A program made the translations under genes and the position numbers. A model generated the notes under the pieces. The model saw only the letters and a list, made by a program, of their open reading frames with translations, did not search any database and was not told where the DNA came from. From Pseudidiomarina terrestris (lineage in GTDB: Bacteria > Pseudomonadota > Gammaproteobacteria > Enterobacterales > Alteromonadaceae), in NCBI RefSeq assembly GCF_030466405.1, contig NZ_JAGGJF010000002.1, positions 372,001-436,000 of the forward strand: a stretch of DNA of 64,000 bases. The letters run 5' to 3'. How positions within the stretch are numbered: position 1 is the first letter of the stretch; the number at the start of each line of letters is the position of its first letter. Below, in pieces: positions 40,330 to 50,201 of this stretch.

Positions 40330-41287
40330 CTCCTGAGCGATCGGCGCCTGCCGCGTCGGTCGCATCATCTTCGCTGTCATCCTGATAGTTCGCAAATGCG
40401 GTCGGCACACTATGATCAAAAGCAGTATCGCCAAGCTCATTGCTCTGTCCATCGGCCGCAATGCTTTTAAAACCAAACAGTTCCGCATCTGCCAGATGCG
40501 AAGGCACAACATTCTGCATTGCTGTAAACATGCTCTCCAGTCGCCCTGGATAATTCCTGTCCCAACCGCGCAGTAGATCTTTAATCACCTGACGCTGCAG
40601 ATTCTCTTGTGAACCACACAAATTACAGGGAATGATCGGAAATTTGGCCAGCGCAGAGTATTTTTCGATATCTTTTTCGCGCACGTAAGCTAAGGGACGA
40701 ATAACAACATGCTCGCCGTTATCGCTTACCAGTTTTGGCGGCATTGACTTTATTTTGCCACCGTAGAACATATTCAGCATCAGCGTTTCGAGCATATCGT
40801 CGCGGTGATGGCCCAAAGCGATTTTTGTCGCGCCAAGCTCTTTTGCTACCCGATAGAGAATACCGCGCCGCAAGCGCGAGCAAAGCGAACAGGTGGTTTT
40901 ACCCGCGGGAATTTTTTCTTTTACGATGCTATAGGTGTCTTCCTCAATGATCCTGAAATCCACACCTTCCTGGCGCAGGTATTCAGGCAGCACATGCTCT
41001 GGGAAACCTGGTTGTTTTTGGTCGAGATTCACAGCAATAAGGGAAAACTTGATCGGGGCAATCTTCTGCAAAAAGCGAAGAATAGCCAGTAGGGTATAAC
41101 TGTCTTTGCCGCCGGATAGGCACACCATGACCTTATCGCCATCTTCTATCATATTGAAATCTTCGATAGCACGACCGACGTGACGACGTAAGCGCTTTTC
41201 TAACTTGTTGAAATCATAGCGTTGTTTCTTTTCCTGCTCGTCAGTCAAAGGGCTGTTTGGCGCTGGGGTATGGGTCACTAAACTCAT
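40304..41287 (-). CDS. ttcA: tRNA 2-thiocytidine synthetase TtcA
   Basis: TtcA introduces 2-thiocytidine at position 32 of some tRNAs. The 327 residues contain the PP-loop [10 protein letters not shown] and the CxxC pairs CSLCSRLRR and [12 protein letters not shown] that hold the Fe-S cluster. The ATG at 41287 is preferred over a GTG 9 bases upstream. The C-terminus after about residue 270 is less conserved. It follows uspE on the same strand, the order also seen in other gammaproteobacteria. Confidence 0.95.
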   Translation of the reverse strand: MSLVTHTPAPNSPLTDEQEKKQRYDFNKLEKRLRRHVGRAIEDFNMIEDGDKVMVCLSGGKDSYTLLAILRFLQKIAPIKFSLIAVNLDQKQPGFPEHVLPEYLRQEGVDFRIIEEDTYSIVKEKIPAGKTTCSLCSRLRRGILYRVAKELGATKIALGHHRDDMLETLMLNMFYGGKIKSMPPKLVSDNGEHVVIRPLAYVREKDIEKYSALAKFPIIPCNLCGSQENLQRQVIKDLLRGWDRNYPGRLESMFTAMQNVVPSHLADAELFGFKSIAADGQSNELGDTAFDHSVPTAFANYQDDSEDDATDAAGADRSGVIQVRNLS

Positions 41288-41331
41288 GAAACTCACTTGT
41301 TCGAAATTAAGGTTGCCTGAAAACGGCCGGA

Positions 41332-42261
41332 TTATACCTTAACTGGTGACTCAAATCCCGCTGGTTTTACCGCCAGCAAGTCACAATTGATTTGTTCGAT
41401 CACGTGCTCCGCGGTATTACCCAATAAAGCCGCACTAAGACCTGTCCGGCCGATGGTACCCAGCACCACAAGCTCGGCATCGAGTTCTTCAGCGAGCTCA
41501 GGGATCACTTGCTCTGGTAAACCTTCACGAACATGCTGCCGGCTCTCGGGAATGGAGAAGCGTTGCGCATGTTTCGCCAGTGCCTGTTGATGGTTTTCGG
41601 CAATAACTTCACGGTAGTTGCCGGTATCAAACTCCGGTATTTCAGCAGCAATGGTAACTGGCGCGCCAGGATAGGCATTGACTAAGTGAACTTCGCTATG
41701 CAAGCAATTGGCGAAGCGCTGCGCTGATTCGGTAATGCGATAGTTCAGGCTGTCATGATGATCATTGTCACCAGTGGTATGAATTGCGGCCAGGACCTTG
41801 CCGTTTTCGGGCCATTCATGTTCTTTTACCAGTAGCACGTGGCAGGGCGCTTTGCGCAGCAGGTGCCAGTCCGTTGGTGTGAATATTAAGTGGGCAAGAC
41901 CTTCATGAGCGTGGGTGGCCTTGACGATAATATCGTGTTCGCCAGTGATGGCGGTCTCGATGATGGCTTCGTAGGGACGGTTGTGCCAGAGCACCTTTAT
42001 GGATATATCCAATTCCCGCGTGTTGTAATCTTCGAGCAGGTCTTCGATCCACACCTTGCGATCGTTAATAAGACTGTCGCGCATACTGTTACGTTCATCA
42101 GCTGCGAGCATTGTGGTCATTTCATAGGAAAAGTCATAGATCGAGAGCATTAAAGTGACCGACGCCTGGCTGATACGAGCGAGGTGCAGGGCACGGTTCA
42201 ACGCTTTTTGTTGCTGTTTATCGGAATCCAGAACGACCAGGATATTATTAACGCAAGACAT
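41332..42261 (-). CDS. uspE: Universal stress protein UspE
   Basis: A 309-residue protein with two tandem Usp domains, as in E. coli UspE (316). The first begins at [22 protein letters not shown] and the second domain ends with the [22 protein letters not shown] motif, a nucleotide-binding-like G2xG9 pattern. UspE is linked to stress and DNA-damage resistance in E. coli. In many relatives fnr lies directly next to it, but no fnr is present here. Confidence 0.93.
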   Translation of the reverse strand: MSCVNNILVVLDSDKQQQKALNRALHLARISQASVTLMLSIYDFSYEMTTMLAADERNSMRDSLINDRKVWIEDLLEDYNTRELDISIKVLWHNRPYEAIIETAITGEHDIIVKATHAHEGLAHLIFTPTDWHLLRKAPCHVLLVKEHEWPENGKVLAAIHTTGDNDHHDSLNYRITESAQRFANCLHSEVHLVNAYPGAPVTIAAEIPEFDTGNYREVIAENHQQALAKHAQRFSIPESRQHVREGLPEQVIPELAEELDAELVVLGTIGRTGLSAALLGNTAEHVIEQINCDLLAVKPAGFESPVKV

Positions 42262-42326
42262 GGGCTACCTCGTTGAAACATCTTTCTTATTATTTGAGTC
42301 TAGCTCTAAATTGAGAGGCTTGCGAA

Positions 42327-42998
42327 TTATCCCATGAGCAAAGTTTGACGCAACGCAATGACAGCGACCCAACAGCCATAAAGGATCATGACTACGCCCA
42401 TAGCCTGGCGAAATCCTTTGGCTTTTAAAACACTTTGAATGGCTCCGCTAAACCAGCCAAAGGCGAGCATCGCCGGCAGGGTACCGAGGCCAAAGACGAG
42501 CATATAAAGCGCACCGGAGCTGGCAGAACCACTGAGTGCTGCCCAGCTGAGCGCACTGTAGACCAGGCCGCAGGGAAGCCAGCCCCAGAGCATGCCAGCA
42601 CTGAAGCGGCTCACTAATGCCCCCTTGCCGCGATGGTACTGGGTGAGCTGTGCGGCTTTGGGCGCAATTTTGCGCCATAACGGACGACCCAGAGCTTCAA
42701 GTTTACGCAGGCCCAACCACCAGCCGCCAAAATAGCAACCCAGCGCAATCAGAAAGAAAGCGGCAAGGAACCTTAGACCAATGAGCATGGGTGAGAAGCT
42801 GCTAATCAAAAGCTGACTGAATAAGCCCACCAAAGCGCCGGCAATGGCATAAGAGGTAAGCCGGCCAAAGTTATAACTGAGTAAATCGCGAAGGGGAGGC
42901 TTGGCACCCAAGGCGCCGGCTAAGCCACCACACATCATCAGACAGTGGCCGGCACCGGCGAGTCCCATCAGAAAAGCGGCGAAAACATCAAGATTCAT
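42327..42998 (-). CDS. TauE/SafE (UreH-like) membrane protein of the cbb3 locus
   Basis: A 223-residue inner-membrane protein with about six hydrophobic segments. The N-terminal block GLAGAGHCLMMCGGLAGALG, with His-Cys and Cys residues near the membrane, is typical for this group, which often sits beside ccoS. A role in metal or oxidase assembly is inferred from position only. It overlaps ccoS by 11 bases. I rejected an upstream start because the ATG at 42998 gives the family N-terminus. Confidence 0.82.
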   Translation of the reverse strand: MNLDVFAAFLMGLAGAGHCLMMCGGLAGALGAKPPLRDLLSYNFGRLTSYAIAGALVGLFSQLLISSFSPMLIGLRFLAAFFLIALGCYFGGWWLGLRKLEALGRPLWRKIAPKAAQLTQYHRGKGALVSRFSAGMLWGWLPCGLVYSALSWAALSGSASSGALYMLVFGLGTLPAMLAFGWFSGAIQSVLKAKGFRQAMGVVMILYGCWVAVIALRQTLLMG

Positions 42999-43182
42999 CG
43001 CGCTTTTGCTTTTCTTCAGGCGTGGTCTTCGACTGTTTAGGATCGTCGTCATCAAGCAATACGTTCATTCCCTGGCGTTCCAGATCCTCAAACTGATCAC
43101 TACGCACCGCCCAGAAGAATATGGCGACGGCGATGATCACGAATAAAACAGCAATAGGTATCAGAATATAAAGACTTTCCAA
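42988..43182 (-). CDS. ccoS: Cytochrome oxidase maturation protein CcoS
   Basis: CcoS is a small membrane protein needed for heme/copper insertion during cbb3 oxidase assembly. The 64 residues comprise one membrane segment (about 6-28) and the typical WAVRSDQFEDLERQG motif, followed by an acidic tail. It lies 2 bases after ccoI. Confidence 0.93.
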   Translation of the reverse strand: MESLYILIPIAVLFVIIAVAIFFWAVRSDQFEDLERQGMNVLLDDDDPKQSKTTPEEKQKRDES

Positions 43183-43184
43183 AG

Positions 43185-45656
43185 CTACCTCGAATCTGTT
43201 GCTGAAGAGTCACTGCGGTAAAGTCTAAGGGAGTTCGCTAAAACTAACAATGAACTTAACGACATTCCGATTGCGGCAATGTAAGGCGTAACCAGACCCA
43301 GCACGGCAATCGGAATGATGCCAATATTGTACAACAGCGCCCAGCTGATATTTTGTTTGAGAATACGGCGGCTTTTGCGCGTGCTGGCGATAAAGGTCGT
43401 TATTGCCGCGAAGTCATTGCGCATGGCGACGCTATCGGCGGCTTGCCGAGCGAGATCCGCAGCCTGGCCGAAGGTCATGGAAACATCGGCCTGGGCAAGT
43501 ACCGGCCCGTCATTGATGCCATCACCTACCATAAATACGGGACCATGTTGTTGCTGCGCCTTTACAAAAGCCAGCTTGTCTTCTGGTAGACACTGCGCCT
43601 TAAAGTTGCTGATCTGCAGTTGTTGCGCAACGCGTTCAGCGTTGGCCTGACTGTCACCGGTCAGCATAATAATCTCATAATTCCAGGTGCGTAGCGTCGC
43701 GAGCGTGGCGGGAACATCGTCACGCAAAGTATCGGTCACCTGGAAGCAGGCCAGCACTTCGTCAGCAGTGGCCAGAATCACGTTAGCAGGAGCCAGAGTA
43801 ACAGCTTCTGGATGCCACTCTGCGATGTAGCGAGGATGGCCGATACGTACGGGCTGTTGGCTGGTGCCTGCAGTCCAGATCGCTTCAATACCGGCTCCCA
43901 TTTTGACCTGAACGTTATCAAGCAACACTCGCTCGGGCGCCTTCTCATTAGCGCTTGACAGGCTTTTGAAGGGCTCCGCTAACGGGTGTTCGGAATGTTT
44001 CTCGAGAGCGCTGGCAAGGGCATTAATGCCAGCTTTTGAATAACCTTCACTTAAATAGGTCTGGCTGGCAAAGCTAAATTTACCGCTAGTCAGGGTGCCG
44101 GTTTTATCAACGATTAACGTACGGCAATCACGGAGCGCTTCAATCGCATCGGTATTGCGCAGCAGGATGCCCTGCTTATTGAGCTGGTGTATCACACCTG
44201 TAACGGCCGTCGGCGCCGCCAGAGCAAGGGCGCAGGGACAGGTTGCGACCAGCACAGCCAAGGTCACCCAAAACGCTTCTTCTGGGTCGATAAAACTCCA
44301 CACCAGGAAAGTAGCAGCGGCAAGAAAGAGTAACTGTTTTACGAACTGGCTGGCCAGCCGCTCGGCCTGTACCGCCAGTTTAGGTTTGTTGGCCAGCGCC
44401 TGATCCTGCATCGCTGCAATCTTTGCCATCACCGTGTTTTGCTGAGTTGCTTGCACTGCAATGCGAATGGGCTGAGTTTGATTTAGGGTGCCGGCATACA
44501 CAGTTTCATTTCGCTGTCGGCTGACCGGTACACTTTCGCCAGTTAGCATACTCTCATTGATTTCCGCTTGCTCGGAGACGAGCTCGCCATCAGCTGGCAG
44601 GGTCTGACCAGGTAACACCCGGACAATATCTCCAGGCTGTAACTTATGGACTGCAACGGCTTCAAGCTCGCCGTTCGGGCCTTCACGTTGTGCCGTTGCC
44701 GGTAACAGTTTTACCAGGTTAGCGGCGGTGGCGACCGCACGTTGTCTGGCGAGTAACTCAAGGTAGCGGCCGACCAGCAGCAAGAAGGTAAACATGCTGA
44801 CGGATTCAAAATAGACTTCGCCGTGATTGGTAAAGGTCGCATAAGCACTGGCCCCATAAGCGCTGAGCAGAGCCAGGCTCACCGGCACATCCATGTTCAG
44901 CTGGCGTGCCTGCAGACTTCGTAATGCCGACATGTAAAAGGGCTGGGCACTATAGAGCAGCACCGGGGTCGCAAAGAGGAGACTGATCCACCAGAAGAAT
45001 TGGCGCATGCTTTGATCGAGTTCGTCGACCATACCGAAATAGAGGGCGATGGCAATCATCATCACCTGCATGGTGGCCAGTCCGGCAATACCGATACGCC
45101 GGATGAAGTAGCGCCGGCGCCGTTTAAAATCTTGCTCCTGAGTCGCGGCCTGAAAGGGTAAAGCACGGTACCCCAGACCAGCGATGTGTTGCAGCAAGCT
45201 ACTGAGTTTGATCTGTTCTGGTAACCAACTGATCAGCACCCGTTCAGTGGTAGCATTGACCTGCGCTTTTTGCACACCTGGCTGGCGTTGCAACTGTTGT
45301 TCAATCAGCCAGGCACAGGCAGCGCAGGTCATGCCTTCAACCGACAACGTAGTGGATTTAAGGCCGCTGTCACTGGTTTGTGTGAACTGGTCCTGCAATT
45401 CGTCCTGATCGTAGGCTTCGAGTTGCTGCAGCTCTTCCGGTAGTAACGGGATCTGCAGGGGGTTGCTGGTATCCCGAAACTGGTAGAAGTGCAGCAGGTT
45501 CTGATCGTTGATAGTTTGTGCCACCGCCTGACAGCCGTAACAGCACACCGCGCGGGACTGACCGGCAACAATCACATCGTAACCACCATCGTCAGGGAGG
45601 GGTTGCAGACAGTGAAAGCAATGCCCGTCGGGAGCAGGCGGCAGCTCTGTGGCCAT
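43185..45656 (-). CDS. ccoI: Copper-exporting P1B-ATPase CcoI
   Basis: CcoI moves copper across the inner membrane for the binuclear centre of the cbb3 oxidase. The 823 residues carry an N-terminal Cys-rich region (CFHCLQPLP, CYGCQ), the heavy-metal motif TCAACAW, the CPCALALAAP translocation motif, the phosphorylation site DKTGTLTSG and GDGINDGPVLAQAD. It is expected to have eight membrane segments. It lies 2 bases after ccoH, so they are coupled. Confidence 0.95.
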   Translation of the reverse strand: MATELPPAPDGHCFHCLQPLPDDGGYDVIVAGQSRAVCCYGCQAVAQTINDQNLLHFYQFRDTSNPLQIPLLPEELQQLEAYDQDELQDQFTQTSDSGLKSTTLSVEGMTCAACAWLIEQQLQRQPGVQKAQVNATTERVLISWLPEQIKLSSLLQHIAGLGYRALPFQAATQEQDFKRRRRYFIRRIGIAGLATMQVMMIAIALYFGMVDELDQSMRQFFWWISLLFATPVLLYSAQPFYMSALRSLQARQLNMDVPVSLALLSAYGASAYATFTNHGEVYFESVSMFTFLLLVGRYLELLARQRAVATAANLVKLLPATAQREGPNGELEAVAVHKLQPGDIVRVLPGQTLPADGELVSEQAEINESMLTGESVPVSRQRNETVYAGTLNQTQPIRIAVQATQQNTVMAKIAAMQDQALANKPKLAVQAERLASQFVKQLLFLAAATFLVWSFIDPEEAFWVTLAVLVATCPCALALAAPTAVTGVIHQLNKQGILLRNTDAIEALRDCRTLIVDKTGTLTSGKFSFASQTYLSEGYSKAGINALASALEKHSEHPLAEPFKSLSSANEKAPERVLLDNVQVKMGAGIEAIWTAGTSQQPVRIGHPRYIAEWHPEAVTLAPANVILATADEVLACFQVTDTLRDDVPATLATLRTWNYEIIMLTGDSQANAERVAQQLQISNFKAQCLPEDKLAFVKAQQQHGPVFMVGDGINDGPVLAQADVSMTFGQAADLARQAADSVAMRNDFAAITTFIASTRKSRRILKQNISWALLYNIGIIPIAVLGLVTPYIAAIGMSLSSLLVLANSLRLYRSDSSATDSR

Positions 45657-45658
45657 GG

Positions 45659-46162
45659 TTAAACGCCGTACGTCAGGGGTTCAAGGGTAATTTCACGAGG
45701 GCTTGGCAAAAACACCTGTTGACTCAGACGCCAGCTACCATCAAAAGGCGTAACCGTAACCGTCCATTTGCCTCTTTCAGTGGCAACATCCGCAGGTAAC
45801 TGGCCACGAAAACGACCTTCAGCATCTGCGGTCAGTCTAAGGCTGAAGTCTTTATCGGCCAGGGTGGTGTGATAAAAGTTTATCCGCAAAGCGGTAAGCT
45901 CGTCAGGCTGGCCGGATGCATAGCTCAAGACCAGATTCGTACCTTCATGACTGAAGCTGAAGGTAATGCCGCGCGCCTGCGCTTCCTGGACCTTGCCCAC
46001 CTGGGTATTAATACCACGGCCCTGTTTATAATAATCGTCAATGACCATTGGATTATCGTAACGCGAAGCCACGGTGAGTGTAATGGCCATGGCGATCACC
46101 ACAGAAAACGGGATCGACATCAACACCCAGGGCCACACTTGCTTGTACCACGGTTTCACCAT
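45659..46162 (-). CDS. ccoH: FixH/CcoH assembly protein
   Basis: CcoH is a membrane-anchored protein that supports cbb3 assembly. The 167 residues have one N-terminal membrane segment (about 8-33) and a periplasmic domain with the DNPMVIDDYYKQGRGIN motif. The ATG at 46162 is chosen over a TTG 15 bases upstream because GAGGA lies 8 bases before the ATG. Confidence 0.88.
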   Translation of the reverse strand: MVKPWYKQVWPWVLMSIPFSVVIAMAITLTVASRYDNPMVIDDYYKQGRGINTQVGKVQEAQARGITFSFSHEGTNLVLSYASGQPDELTALRINFYHTTLADKDFSLRLTADAEGRFRGQLPADVATERGKWTVTVTPFDGSWRLSQQVFLPSPREITLEPLTYGV

Positions 46163-46194
46163 TTCCAATGTCCTCAAAATAAATACTGCTATAA

Positions 46195-46218
46195 AAAACC
46201 CCGCTAGTGCGGGGTTTT
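46195..46218 (-). terminator. Intrinsic terminator between ccoP and ccoH
   Basis: A perfect 10-bp stem AAAACCCCGC / GCGGGGTTTT (46195-46204 and 46209-46218) with a TAGT loop; on the minus strand a run of six T follows. It lies immediately after the ccoP stop and only about 33 bases before the ccoH start, so it may split or attenuate transcription between ccoNOQP and ccoHIS. Confidence 0.85.
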
Positions 46219-46222
46219 CAGT

Positions 46223-47173
46223 TTAGTCGTTTGAAAGCCCGTACACGTAGGCACTGATGACGTGTATTTTATCCTCACCGAGGATATCCTTCCACGCCGG
46301 CATTACGCCATTACGGCCATTCATCAGAGTTTCTTCGATGGCTTGTTGAGAACCACCATACAACCAGATGTTATCTGTCAGGTTAGGGGCGCCCAGTTGT
46401 TGGTTACCCTTACCATCCTGACCATGACACGCAGAACAGACCGCAAAGTTCTGTTTACCTGCCGCAGCCAGCTCAGGATCGACTTTACGACCGCTCAAGC
46501 TCAGGACATAGGTCGCCAGTTCAGTAATCTGCTGTTCATTGAACTGCGAACTGAAAGCAGGCATTTGACCCACGCGACCTTGTAGCAAGCTGGTTTTGAT
46601 GTCTTCTGGTGAGCCACCATAGAGCCAGGCATCATCGGTCAGATTTGGGAAGCCTTTGCCGCCCATTGCATTAGAGCCGTGACACTGAGCACAGTTTTGC
46701 AGGAACAAACGCTGGCCAATTTCAGTCGCTTCAGGATCTTTTGCAAGTTCCTTGATGGGTTGTTGCGCATAGGCTTCAAAGATTGGGCCGAAGCGCTCTT
46801 CCGCAGCCTGCATCTCGCGATCATATTGCACAATCAAACCAGCTTCACGATGAGCTTCAGTGGCCTCACGGGATTCCTCAAGGGACTGCACGTTCTGGTT
46901 TGAGCTCTTCCAGCCTAATAAGCCCTGGAAGTTACCCAGTCCGGGGTACAGCGCCAGGTAAATCAGACCCCATACAATCGTGACCCAGAACAGAATCATC
47001 CACCAACGCGGCAGCGGGTTGTTAATTTCAACGATACCGTCGAACTCATGATCCATGAGTTCGCCTTCTTTAATCCCGGTGAAGTTGGTCATGGTCCAGC
47101 GTAACAGCCAGATAATACCGACCAAGAACCCCAGGGTTAAAACAATAATCCATGCACTCCAGAAGCTACTCAT
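46223..47173 (-). CDS. ccoP: cbb3 oxidase diheme subunit CcoP
   Basis: CcoP passes electrons to the oxidase core. The 316 residues have two membrane segments (about 7-27 and 56-76) and two c-type heme sites, CAQCH and CSACH, each with a downstream Met. It overlaps ccoQ by 8 bases. Confidence 0.96.
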   Translation of the reverse strand: MSSFWSAWIIVLTLGFLVGIIWLLRWTMTNFTGIKEGELMDHEFDGIVEINNPLPRWWMILFWVTIVWGLIYLALYPGLGNFQGLLGWKSSNQNVQSLEESREATEAHREAGLIVQYDREMQAAEERFGPIFEAYAQQPIKELAKDPEATEIGQRLFLQNCAQCHGSNAMGGKGFPNLTDDAWLYGGSPEDIKTSLLQGRVGQMPAFSSQFNEQQITELATYVLSLSGRKVDPELAAAGKQNFAVCSACHGQDGKGNQQLGAPNLTDNIWLYGGSQQAIEETLMNGRNGVMPAWKDILGEDKIHVISAYVYGLSND

Positions 47174-47357
47174 TATCCTTAGACTCCTGTTTAGTATTGT
47201 CTTGTTTTGTCTCTTTCAGCTCATCTTCTTCGAAGATTGACTTGGCGGCCTCATCAAACTTCTTTTTGCGACCTTTGCTGTAAGCCCAGAACACAACGCC
47301 AATGAACAATACGAAAACTAAAACTGTGTAAAAACTACGCCAGGTGATGTAATCCAT
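47166..47357 (-). CDS. ccoQ: cbb3 oxidase small subunit CcoQ
   Basis: CcoQ is a small membrane subunit that stabilises the cbb3 complex. The 63 residues have one membrane segment (about 9-26) with the WAYSKGRKKKFDEAA motif and a charged tail. The start is near the ccoO stop (1-base gap) and the end overlaps ccoP, so it is fully coupled. Confidence 0.92.
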   Translation of the reverse strand: MDYITWRSFYTVLVFVLFIGVVFWAYSKGRKKKFDEAAKSIFEEDELKETKQDNTKQESKDNE

Positions 47358-47358
47358 A

Positions 47359-47982
47359 TTAGTTGGCCTGTTGTTGCAAAGCCGTACCTAGCGATTGTAG
47401 GTAGGCGATTAACGCTTCCATTTCGGTTTTTCCTGCGACAGCGGCTTTAGCACCGGCAATCTCTTCATCAGTGTAAGGCACACCATAGAATTGAAAAACT
47501 TCCATTTTCTTCGCTGTTAATTCACCGTCCAGTTTATTTTCCGCTAACCATGGGAACCCTGGCATGTTCGACTCTGGAACCACATCACGTGGATTCATCA
47601 TATGAACATAGTGCCATTCGTCACTATAACGGCCACCAACCCGAGCGAGATCAGGTCCGGTACGTTTTGAGCCCCAAAGGAAAGGGCGCTCCCAAACGTG
47701 CTCACCCGCCAATGAATAATGTCCGTAGCGCTCAGTTTCGGCGCGGAAAGGACGAATCATCTGGCTGTGGCAGTTATTACAGCCTTCACGGATATAAATA
47801 TCCCGACCTTCAAGCTCAAGCGGAGTATAAGGTTCCAGGCCAACTACTGGCTCGTTCGTCTGGTTTTGGAAAAGCAAGGGAGTAATTTCCACCAGACCAC
47901 CGATTGAAATCGCGATGATGGCAAAAATAGCTAGCCAACCGACGCGCTTTTCAACGAAATCATGCGTAATCTTCTTACTCAT
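47359..47982 (-). CDS. ccoO: cbb3 oxidase monoheme subunit CcoO
   Basis: CcoO carries one c-type heme. The 207 residues have one N-terminal membrane segment (about 14-34) and the [12 protein letters not shown] heme site, with YGHYSLAGE and SNMPGFPWL motifs. It lies 12 bases after ccoN. Confidence 0.96.
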   Translation of the reverse strand: MSKKITHDFVEKRVGWLAIFAIIAISIGGLVEITPLLFQNQTNEPVVGLEPYTPLELEGRDIYIREGCNNCHSQMIRPFRAETERYGHYSLAGEHVWERPFLWGSKRTGPDLARVGGRYSDEWHYVHMMNPRDVVPESNMPGFPWLAENKLDGELTAKKMEVFQFYGVPYTDEEIAGAKAAVAGKTEMEALIAYLQSLGTALQQQAN

Positions 47983-47994
47983 TGCCAGGACTCC

Positions 47995-49449
47995 TTAAGC
48001 TGACGGCGTTGCTGCTTCACGCGGAGCAACATCGATGGTTTCAGTGGTCGGCTTACCAGCTTTGATGGTGCGGTACATATTCCACGCCATTAGCAACATA
48101 CCGGCGACGATGAACAAACCACCTACAAAGCGGATGAACCAGAACGGGTAAGAAGCTTCGACACTCTCAACAAAACTATAGGTCAGAGTACCGTCTTCCG
48201 CATTAACAGCACGCCACATCAGGCCCTGCATAACACCCGATATCCATAGTGCAACGATGTACAGAACCGTCCCTATGGTATGCAACCAGAAGTGGACGTT
48301 GATCCAACGTACGCTGTGCATTTGGGTCTGGCCCCATAAACGCGGAATCAGATAGTACATTGAGCCGATGGTGATCATTGCAACCCAACCCAGTGCACCA
48401 GAGTGAACGTGACCGATGGTCCAGTCCGTGTAATGGGAGAGCGCATTGACTGACTTGATCGACATCATAGGCCCCTCGAACGTTGACATGCCGTAGAACG
48501 ACAGGGAAACGATCAGGAAGCGCAGGATTGGATCCGTTTTCAGTTTATGCCAGGCGCCAGACAGGGTCATGATACCGTTAATCATACCGCCCCATGATGG
48601 CACAAATAAGATAACAGACATCACCATACCCAGTGACTGAGTCCAGTCAGGCAAAGCAGTATAATGAAGGTGATGCGGACCTGCCCAGATATACAGTGAA
48701 ATCAGGGCCCAGAAGTGTACGACCGACAGACGGTAGGAGTACACCGGGCGCTCGGCTTGCTTAGGTACGAAGTAGTACATCATCCCCAAAAAGCCTGCTG
48801 TCAGCAGGAAGCCTACGGCGTTGTGGCCATACCACCACTGAATCATGGCATCTACGGCACCAGCATAAATGCTGTAGGATTTGGTGAAGGATACCGGCAT
48901 CGCCATGCTGTTAACAATGTGCAGCACTGCGACGGTAATGATGAAACCACCATAGAACCAGTTAGCGACATAAATGTGAGACGTGTTGCGTTTAACTAAG
49001 GTTCCGAAGAACACAATAATGTACGCGATCCACGACAATGCGATCAGAATATCAATTGGCCACTCAAGCTCGCCGTACTCTTTAGAAGAAGTAAGACCGA
49101 GGGGCAGAGTAATTACTGCAAGTACAATAACGGTCTGCCAGGACCAGAACACGAACGCCGCCAGCTTGTCTGAAAACAAAGCAGTGCGACAAGTTTTTTG
49201 CACAATATAAAACGAGGTTCCCATCAGTGCTGATGTACCAAATGCGAAAATAACCGCATTGGTGTGCAGTGGACGTAGACGGGAGTAGGTAAGCCATGGC
49301 GTGTCGAAATTTAGCTCAGGCCAGATTAGCTGAGCGGCGATCCAAACGCCTAATGCCATACCGATGATACCCCAGACGACCGTCATAACAGTAAACTGTC
49401 TGACGACTTTGAGGTTGTATTCGATTTGCTGTGGATTTGTTTGACTCAT
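47995..49449 (-). CDS. ccoN: cbb3 oxidase catalytic subunit CcoN
   Basis: CcoN is the heme-copper catalytic subunit of the cbb3 terminal oxidase, used at low oxygen. The 484 residues fit the usual length of about 475-485 and contain roughly 12 membrane segments. Conserved His regions are visible: [34 protein letters not shown] and [15 protein letters not shown]. The frame extends 53 codons upstream, but the ATG at 49449 gives the family start and keeps the promoter region non-coding. It heads ccoNOQP. Confidence 0.96.
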   Translation of the reverse strand: MSQTNPQQIEYNLKVVRQFTVMTVVWGIIGMALGVWIAAQLIWPELNFDTPWLTYSRLRPLHTNAVIFAFGTSALMGTSFYIVQKTCRTALFSDKLAAFVFWSWQTVIVLAVITLPLGLTSSKEYGELEWPIDILIALSWIAYIIVFFGTLVKRNTSHIYVANWFYGGFIITVAVLHIVNSMAMPVSFTKSYSIYAGAVDAMIQWWYGHNAVGFLLTAGFLGMMYYFVPKQAERPVYSYRLSVVHFWALISLYIWAGPHHLHYTALPDWTQSLGMVMSVILFVPSWGGMINGIMTLSGAWHKLKTDPILRFLIVSLSFYGMSTFEGPMMSIKSVNALSHYTDWTIGHVHSGALGWVAMITIGSMYYLIPRLWGQTQMHSVRWINVHFWLHTIGTVLYIVALWISGVMQGLMWRAVNAEDGTLTYSFVESVEASYPFWFIRFVGGLFIVAGMLLMAWNMYRTIKAGKPTTETIDVAPREAATPSA

Positions 49450-49489
49450 TTTTGTTTTCCGCGTTGATGCTCTGGATTCAAAAGCGATG

Positions 49490-49535
49490 ACGTCGTAATC
49501 GTTTTCGTAACAACGTCGTAACCGTTTTTGTAACA
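49490..49535. repeat. Tandem 23-bp direct repeat upstream of ccoN
   Basis: Two adjacent copies, 49490-49512 and 49513-49535, agree at 21 of 23 positions; each begins ACGTCGTAA and ends GTAACA. They lie 41-86 bases upstream of the ccoN ATG, in the position of a regulator-binding array. No perfect FNR/ANR box (TTGATN4ATCAA) is found in the 247-base ccoN-lipoprotein gap. The regulator is unknown. Confidence 0.75.
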
Positions 49536-49696
49536 GAGTAACGTGACATTGATGATCGCTTGTCGGATACTTTGACAAACACGCACATTTTATGATGTTT
49601 AGGCACAAAAATACAGTAACAAACCGTTAAAATATCAAGCCTTGCGGTCGTCTGAAGAAAAAACGAACACCGCGGTTTGATGGAAAAGAAGGTTTT

Positions 49697-50122
49697 ATGT
49701 TCCAGGTAATTAACCACACACTGATTAAGGTCTTTATTCTAGTGGGCTGCACGTGGATCGCGCTTGGCTGCACGCCCCAAGAAACTGTACCTTTAGAAAC
49801 CACGACCCACAGCTTTGCCAACAGCTCCGCGACACTTACCATGCCAGCGGGACCTGTGCCTGTTGAACAGGCCATGGTCATTGAGTTAAGCCTTCCGCCC
49901 CTTGTAAAGCCTGGTCTGTCACAGGTGGAGGGGGTATCCATGTACATGGGAAGCGTGCCTTTGCTTTGGAAAGAAAACGATACAGGAGACTGGCAGACAA
50001 CTTTATACCTTGGCGCATGCACAGAGCCGCGGATGCTTTGGCGCCTCACCATTCCGTTAATCAGGCCAGCTGAAACTGGCGCGGAGTCGTTAAGCCTCAC
50101 CTTCGAAAGCGTAGCAAATTGA
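49697..50122 (+). CDS. Small predicted lipoprotein divergent from ccoN
   Basis: A 141-residue protein with an N-terminal hydrophobic stretch (residues 9-24) and a probable lipobox at IALGC, so it would be lipidated at about Cys25. The mature part contains LSLPPLVKPGLSQVEGVSMYMG and one further Cys (GACTEP). I do not recognise a family. An AAGAAGG site precedes the ATG. It shares the intergenic region with ccoN, so coregulation is possible; a role with the oxidase is inference. Confidence 0.75.
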   Translation: MFQVINHTLIKVFILVGCTWIALGCTPQETVPLETTTHSFANSSATLTMPAGPVPVEQAMVIELSLPPLVKPGLSQVEGVSMYMGSVPLLWKENDTGDWQTTLYLGACTEPRMLWRLTIPLIRPAETGAESLSLTFESVAN

Positions 50123-50201
50123 AACAATTGTCTTGTCGCTTGCTTTTGCACGCGTGCTATAGTCGCTGCTAGTTGTCTTAACCTATAGCAGAGGAATAGC
50201 T

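Noticed and set aside
49561-49610. Possible FNR/ANR box upstream of ccoN (TTGAT at 49549-49553)
   Set aside because: The second half-site is GCTTG rather than ATCAA; other TTGA sequences in the gap also fail. The best (49677, TTGATGGAAAAGAA) overlaps the lipoprotein ribosome-binding region and is far from ccoN.
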